This document shows positions 58,579 through 64,000 of a stretch of 64,000 bases of DNA, piece after piece. How positions within the stretch are numbered: the stretch's first letter is position 1; each line of letters begins with the position of its first letter. Position numbers and translations under genes: made by a program. The notes beneath the pieces were generated by a model. That model had not been told where the DNA came from and ran no database searches. It saw only the letters and a program-made list of their open reading frames with translations. The stretch is taken from contig JAHLKI010000029.1 of the NCBI GenBank assembly GCA_025602905.1, forward strand, positions 248,001 to 312,000, written 5' to 3'. This DNA is from Phlyctochytrium arcticum (taxonomy: Eukaryota > Chytridiomycota > Chytridiomycetes > Chytridiales > Chytridiaceae).

Positions 58579-60494
58579 ATGGATCCACACAATCAGAATC
58601 TGGGGCATGTTAGCTCTGGATCATGTAGACTGCAAGAAAACAGCAATGGCCCCTCTGCACCCACCCCTTCGTCAACAATGCTCCCTAACAATACCACTTT
58701 TCCACCAAGACCATCCACCCCACGTCGGCCGACCACTCCGGCGAGCAATCTTCCAACACCATCAATGACATCTCCCGCAGCTTCCACCTCATATCCAGCT
58801 GCCCCATCAACCCCCCGCCGCAGAACGAAGCGACGGATAGAAGACATCCTGAGCCCACGGTCGTCCAACTACAATCGGTATGCCGTACTTTGTCAATTGC
58901 ACGGCGCATCACCAATACTCATGATTCATCTGCAGCATACTCCTCTCCACTCCAAGGAAGAATGCATCGGCACATCTCCTTCGATCGCCAATGAGAAACC
59001 GCCAATTGGGATTACAGTCCCCGGATGATGAAGGTGGGAAGGACTTGATATATGCGTTCTCAATTAGAAACTCACCAGTGCAATAATAGATGGAGCTGAG
59101 GATACCTACTCGCTTTTGATGCATCGAGAAATTTTAGACTCGCCATCGAAAAGAGGGCGTATATTTGGATCTGGCCCTCAGACCCGATATCTTCCACCAC
59201 CTCCAGACTGTGCCATTAGCCCAAAGTATCTCAAGTCCTCCCTATCAGCAGCAAGCCAGAGTTTGGTGCATTCACCACAGAGAGGGCGATGGGAAATTCC
59301 AAGGAGTCCCTTTAAAATATTGGACGCGCCCGAACTCCAGGTAGCCCACATACGGTGACAAACGTCTTTTTTGGGACCGAGGGCTCATTGTTTTGCGCAA
59401 CTAGGACGACTACTATTTGAACCTGATCGACTGGTCATCAACAGATATCCTGGGAGTTGGACTCAACACGTGTGTTTATTTATGGAGTGCGGCGAGCAGC
59501 AAAGTATGACTTGGACTTTCGAGGCAAATGATCTTCTACTAACTTGCGATAATGTGTAGGTGACCAAATTATGTGACCTTGGGTCGGATGATAGCGTTAC
59601 ATCAGTGAGTTGGATGCAGAAGGTACGCTATTTGTTTTTTACGAAGGCAACTGCCGCTAAGACAACTTCTCAGGGTACCCACCTTGCCGTAGGAACAGAT
59701 TCTGGTTTGGTGCAACTTTGGGATATTGAGCGTGAGAAGAAAGTCCGGCAGTTCAAAGGGCACACAAAACGGGTGGGGGCGATGGCATGGAATGGCGAGC
59801 TTCTTACATCAGGAAGTCGAGATAAGACCATTATGCAGCGGGATGCGCGCATGAAGGCGGGGCATGTTTCTATACTACATGCACATTCGGCTGAAGTGTG
59901 CGGTCTTCGCTGGAGCCCGGATGAAGGCCAGTTGGCCTCTGGAGGAAATGACAATCAGTTGGTCATTTGGGACAAACGAAGTGATACCCCGGTGTGGGCA
60001 CCTGTCAACCCACATCAGGCTGCGGTCAAAGCTATAACATGGTCACCTCATAGGGTAGGTTTACGTGTTTTCGGTCCCAACCTGCAATCACTTTCTGACG
60101 GACGTGGCGGTTGCAGAGACACATCCTGGCATCAGGGGGAGGTACCGCAGACCGTAAAATCAAGATTTGGAATGTCCTAAGCGGACACACCATTAAACAG
60201 ATCGACACGAACTCTCAAGTATGCAATTTGGCTTGGGGAAAGCAGAGTGAACATCTCATCAGCACGCACGGGTATTCCCGAAATCACATCACGATTTGGA
60301 AACAAACAGAGACATCACTGAAGGAGGCAGCAGTTCTGACCGGGCATGGGTCCCGAGTCGTGTACTTGGCCATGTCGCCAGATGGACAAAGTATCGTTAC
60401 TGGTGCCGGCGATGAGACCCTACGATTCTGGAAAATTTGTAATGCTAAAAAGACGCGACAGCCGCAAGTTGATACTTCAACATGCGTCATCTGA
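58579..60494 (+). CDS. CDH1: Fizzy-related APC/C activator (Cdh1/Ste9 type)
   Basis: Seven exons (58579-58877, 58936-59033, 59090-59340, 59405-59503, 59560-59622, 59674-60054, 60117-60494) join to 522 residues. The N-terminus is Pro/Thr-rich with many S/TP sites and RRRTKRRIEDILSPR. A linker with SPFKILDAPELQDDYYLNLIDWSS matches Cdh1 closely and leads into the seven-bladed WD40 domain: LCDLGSDDSVTSVSW, GTHLAVGTDSGLVQLWD, KRVGAMAWNGELLTSGSRDKTI, EVCGLRWSPDEGQLASGGNDN, AVKAITWSPHR, and MSPDGQSIVTGAGDETLRFW. Cdh1 binds substrates with KEN and D boxes and activates the APC/C ubiquitin ligase in mitotic exit and G1. The usual C-box (DRFIPxR) is not recognisable; the place where it should be reads NRILLSTPRK. 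The protein ends STCVI instead of the typical Ile-Arg tail. S/TP sites suggest CDK control. Confidence 0.93.
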
Positions 60495-62163
60495 CATCTG
60501 GAATGATGATCCCGGATACTCTTTAATTTATTTAATCCCTGCAAGACGTGGATGCACCTGTGTCAGTATACCAACGTCCACCTGGCTATCTATAAGCGAT
60601 GCACACGGATGGAAATCATTTGTAACTATCTCATAAAGTATTTAGTGCCTTTTAGTGCCTCCTTTGTTGGGGCAACGAGCAAAATTCAAGCAGCTGTTGT
60701 TACTGCATCTAATTAGAGTACCCTCTTGTTGCATTCTGTCGGTGTGTTTACCAGCTTCCTGCGTTCGGACTCCGACGAGGCGTTTGCCTAAACCTGCAAT
60801 CAATTTCTTTGAAGTCAATCCTGTTAAGCGAAATTAGATTGGAATAATGGGTTGACCAAAAATTCACTGAATGGCGTGCTTGTGAGCGGGGGGGGGGGGG
60901 GGGGTTGGATAGTAACCATACCTCCTCGTACATACAATGAGCTTGAGAGGCCACGATCGTCGTCCTAAGCATATCAGATTGGCACTTGTCGGTTGCTTAC
61001 ATGTGACAATAGCCGTCGCTGAGAAGTTTACAGTATTTGCCTCGTATTCTTCGCGGGTGCGATTATTTTGGGACGATGCAGGGCCTTCATCAAAAACATC
61101 ATCCCGGCCGATCGATCAGTGAGGAATCGAGTGCAGGATCCTTCGTCAGAGGAGAGAGGTGGATAAAAATGCATCGACATCTTTTTCGCGGAGATGCTCT
61201 TGATCCAATGCGTATGTGTGTCTTGCAAGTCATTCATAGGAGCAGACACCGTTTTGGCTGGACTAGACGTGCTTTCCCCCCACACAAGTCCGAACTAGAT
61301 GAGTTGATAGTCACACAACACTCTATATGAGTCCAAATCCCGATGAGAGTACCTTGAGATTGCCCGCGTTTGGGCCATCCCGGCTTATGCAATATAAAAC
61401 AGTATATAGGCAGCACAGCGCGAGCAGTCTCCGCATGAACAGAAGTTACAGAACTTGTACTCACCTCAAAGTTCATAGCATGACTGTGCCGTTGTTTGCT
61501 CAGGAGTCTTCCCACGGAATCCTGGACGGAATCCCGTCAGATCTGACAGGATATAGGGCTCACCGGCGAGAAAGTAGCGTGACGGCTGCAGCAAACAGTT
61601 TCCAACTTCAAAATGTATACGGCAATCGACTTCAGGTTGTTCGCATCTTCCTGGAAACGATCTAGCCAGACATTGCATCGCCGGTGTTCATCGCTCAACC
61701 ACAATCCTCACCTACCCACCAACATACTTACAATCTCCTGTAGTTTCCAACTTCCTACATCAGTGTAAGCTGGGGGCTTTGACACGCCTCTCCCACCCCC
61801 GAACTGGCTGCATGTTTACCAAGAACACTTCCTACGCCATTCGCCACTATGCCAAAGACCGCAGTGCGGCAGTGGTGGCCCTGATGGCCTTCACCATCAA
61901 GTTCTCACTGTAAGCCGGCCAACGGCTGGGGTCTGTCCCTGAGGGAATCCAATACATTATCAGCCAAATCACCTTCACGCAACTCTCGTGCTGCACAAAA
62001 CGTGGGATGGCTGTATGTGGAAATGTGATCTGCCAAGATACCGTACTACACTTCATCAACTCCGATCAACTCTCACCGCCGGCACACTTTAACACATATA
62101 AAGAACTTGGGATTCATACACGATCACTATACGCAACAGTTATCCCAACTATTCACGATCAAC
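60495..62163. other. Gene-poor region after CDH1
   Basis: About 1.7 kb. It contains a run of 17 G at 60888-60904 and otherwise scattered open frames without domains. A 34-codon ATG frame at about 61812-61914 has no support. No RNA gene recognised. Confidence 0.4.
60888..60904 (+). repeat. Homopolymer run of 17 G
   Basis: An uninterrupted G tract following TGTGAGC and followed by TTGG. Length may be uncertain from sequencing. Confidence 0.9.
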
Positions 62164-62720
62164 ATGGACCCCCGAGCAAGCCAAGCATGCCCGGGGTGGC
62201 CATCCTCGGGGCGTCCAGCACCCAAGCACCTGCCATTTTTTAGTTACGCGTCCATAACTTGTTCCCAAGCATTCCTGCAAAGAAGTGGGGCAAGCTCCGA
62301 GACATCGTGGAAGGAGTACCGGAGGAGGAGTTGGTTGCATTTCCAACGGGAGATGTTGCCCGGATCATCATCATCAACCGGTTTTTCAAGCTATCCAACA
62401 ACCAGAACCTGCCCGCAGAGGTCCGAGAGCATGCGGCGTGCTGCCATCAATTCTACAAGAAAAACCGAGACAAACTTGCCAATAAACTCGCCGCGAGGAA
62501 ATCGGCGATATGCCGACGAAAGGAGGAAGAGGAGCGGGAAGCTGCCCGAGCCAGCATATGGGCCAAATTGCGGCGTTTAACGTCGTCAACTCATACCTGG
62601 ATGCCATTCCGGCTGACGACCAACCAATCAAAATCCAGCAGGAGGACATCTCCATCGCGACATTTGACGGGGACGAGGGGACCCCGTACACCCCGACCCC
62701 CAAGGCCCGAATGTACAAAA
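62164..62720 (+). pseudogene. Unidentified coding-like sequence with a frame change
   Basis: An ATG at 62164 opens MDPRASQACPG and can be joined, over a possible 76-base intron with a weak donor, to IPAKKWGKLRDIVEGVPEEE. This continues as a convincing helical protein (VARIIIINRFFKLSNNQNLP, QFYKKNRDKLANKLAARKS, KEEEEREAARAS). Near 62545-62575 the coding quality moves to another frame, which reads QIAAFNVVNSYLDAIPADD and EDISIATFDGDEG and runs to about 62720. The two halves look like parts of one protein disrupted by a frameshift. No family was recognised; a decayed gene or gene-family member is the likeliest reading. Confidence 0.4.
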
Positions 62721-63286
62721 TTTGCTTCTTGTATATATTTTTTCCCTCCCTCCTTTTCTTCGTACATACCCCATTTTTTCTTCTTTCTGTCTTTTTTTTA
62801 AATATATATCCCCCTTTTCTTCCGGTCGTTTCTTGTTTTTTTTTCCCCAGAAATTACTGGTTGTGTATTAGCGGGCAGCGAGGCCCAGCGAGGCCCTTCC
62901 TTCTCATTATGATTTGTCTGTCAATTACAAGTAGAAATATGATAGTAAGGTGAGAATGGGGCGGAAAGAATCAGCAGCGTATACATGAAGTACAGTATAC
63001 CCTTGATCTATTTTAGTATGTTCACGCTGTGCCCGTATAAGGGGGTTGTATCAGAGACCAATAAGATATAGAACACACCGGCCTTTGGCGCTCTTGAAGT
63101 CCCTCAGTACTTTGCCAAGAATGGCAGCAAAGCGGGACACCCCTCAGCATCGCGGAATTATGAGCGGAAAGATTGACGATGATACAAGAACTTCAAGAAG
63201 TTTTCACCAATGCACATTAGATTATCAAAATTGAAAGACCGTAATAAAAATCACGCATGAAACCCAAAAATGTAACTTCCTCCAGA
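62721..63286. other. Pyrimidine-rich flank and 3' end of the coiled-coil gene
   Basis: From 62730 to 62850 the + strand is strongly T- and C-rich with several runs of T. Further right is ordinary AT-rich sequence before the stop codon of the minus-strand gene at 63287. No gene recognised. Confidence 0.4.
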
Positions 63287-64000
63287 TCATATGGCCTTTC
63301 GCGCTGCGCGCTGATTCATCACTTGGGTAATGCTTAACTGCATTTCCCGCATCTGCAGCATCCCATCCTCTCTTTCCGCCCGCAATTCCGCTTCTTTACG
63401 GTCCAGTTCAGATGAAACCTGCGCGATCCGTCGATCCTTGATCGCAAGGTCTCCGCTGACCCTTGTCAATTCGCCATTAACGCGAGCAACCTCTGCTCGT
63501 TCTTTCTGAAGTGAGTCGCGTAACTGCTGAATTTCCGTGACCAGGCTGGCGTTTTCCTTTTTGGCACGCTCAACACTAGATCGCTGTGATGCCAAGGTTG
63601 ATTCAATATCCCCTTGTCGAGCTTTTAGGGACACGATGTCGTCCTGATAAGACAAACGCTGTTGTTGCCACTTCTCGCGTTCAGACTCGTGCTCTCGGAC
63701 TACTTTGGCGTGAGATTGTTGAAGGGATGCAATATCAATTTGGAGGGCGTCGCGCTGTTTAGTCAGTGTTGCAATCGTCTGTTCCAGTTCCCTCCGGCCG
63801 TCGAGCTGTGTGATAGTGAGAGTCGGCCCACCAGTCTTGCACATAAATGTATCATACCTCAGCCTTGCGCAGCCGCGCTTCGATTTCCTGTATTCGTTCA
63901 CTAAAAGAACGCTTCTCATTCAAAAACTTTGCCCTTTGAGCATCCAATTCTTCTTCCGCTTTCTGAATAGCAGACTCCAGTTTTCGAACTTTCTCTTCGA
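63287..64000 (-). CDS. Coiled-coil protein, 5' part beyond the window
   Basis: Incomplete at the right edge. The last exon (63287-63805) and the preceding one (63858 to beyond 64000) are joined by a 52-base intron in phase 0. All of the visible 220 residues form one long heptad-patterned coiled coil with regular Leu spacing and many Glu, Arg, Lys and Gln (for example ELEQTIATLTKQRDALQIDI and ERAKKENASLVTEIQQLRDS). The end is LSITQVMNQRAARKAI. No globular domain is visible, so the family cannot be named; myosin-tail-like, tethering (golgin-like) or centrosomal proteins are all possible. The upstream part would be needed to decide. Confidence 0.8.

Overview
The window looks like nuclear DNA of a fungus. 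It carries eukaryotic genes on both strands, most interrupted by short introns (about 50-100 bases, GT..AG, usually GTANGN donors). They include fungal-type genes such as KGD2, the mitochondrial DNA polymerase MIP1, PXR1, MAM33, mitoferrin, a TFIIIC WD subunit, glucoamylase and a GH16 glucanase-like enzyme. An intron-bearing histone H2B, a YccF-family membrane protein, and above all a secreted protein ending in a Hedgehog-type Hint (Hog) domain, point to an early-diverging fungus. A chytrid or related zoosporic lineage is my best guess, but that is inference. No tRNA gene, CRISPR array or intact transposon was recognised.

Layout. 0.6-1.6 kb: MAM33 (+). 1.8-6.3 kb: a GRAM/TBC/EF-hand Rab-GAP (-). 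6.5-7.5 kb: a CobW-type GTPase (+). 7.8-8.8 kb: PXR1 G-patch protein (-). 9.0-11.6 kb: TAF5 (+). 11.8-12.3 kb: a small lysine-rich membrane protein (+). 13.0-15.8 kb: an acidic-repeat protein with a cysteine-rich zinc-finger region (+). 16.4-18.2 kb: a secreted lectin-like/EGF/Hint protein (+). 18.5-19.1 kb: YccF (+). 20.9-22.1 kb: an aquaporin (+). 22.4-22.55 kb: a degenerate 25S rRNA fragment (-). 24.4-25.7 kb: GH16 (-). 28.1-28.9 kb: a frameshifted HNH gene (-). 29.7-31.0 kb: a stomatin-like SPFH protein (+). 31.5-35.2 kb: the TFIIIC subunit (-). 36.1-39.9 kb: mitochondrial DNA polymerase (-). 40.4-44.4 kb: a degenerate accessory stretch with duplicated exons and an internal tandem repeat. 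45.7-47.2 kb: GH15 glucoamylase (+). 47.8-49.2 kb: PP1 phosphatase (-). 50.6-50.9 kb: a small unknown reading frame (-). 51.8-53.0 kb: mitoferrin (+). 54.1-54.9 kb: H2B (+). 55.3-57.2 kb: KGD2 (-). 58.6-60.5 kb: a Cdh1-type APC/C activator (+). 60.5-63.3 kb: a gene-poor tract with a broken reading frame. 63.3 kb to the edge: a coiled-coil protein, incomplete (-).

The genes do not form an operon or an obvious pathway cluster. Most are housekeeping functions: mitochondrial proteins (MAM33, MIP1, mitoferrin, KGD2), transcription (TAF5, TFIIIC), cell cycle and signalling (PP1, Cdh1, TBC), and secreted carbohydrate enzymes (GH15, GH16). The most unusual locus is the Hint-domain protein. It keeps the Hint catalytic Cys and TxxH motif but appears to lack the Asp that metazoan Hedgehogs use for cholesterol transfer. 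Exon joins were worked out by hand from reading frame and splice consensus; where stated, the total length is a multiple of three.
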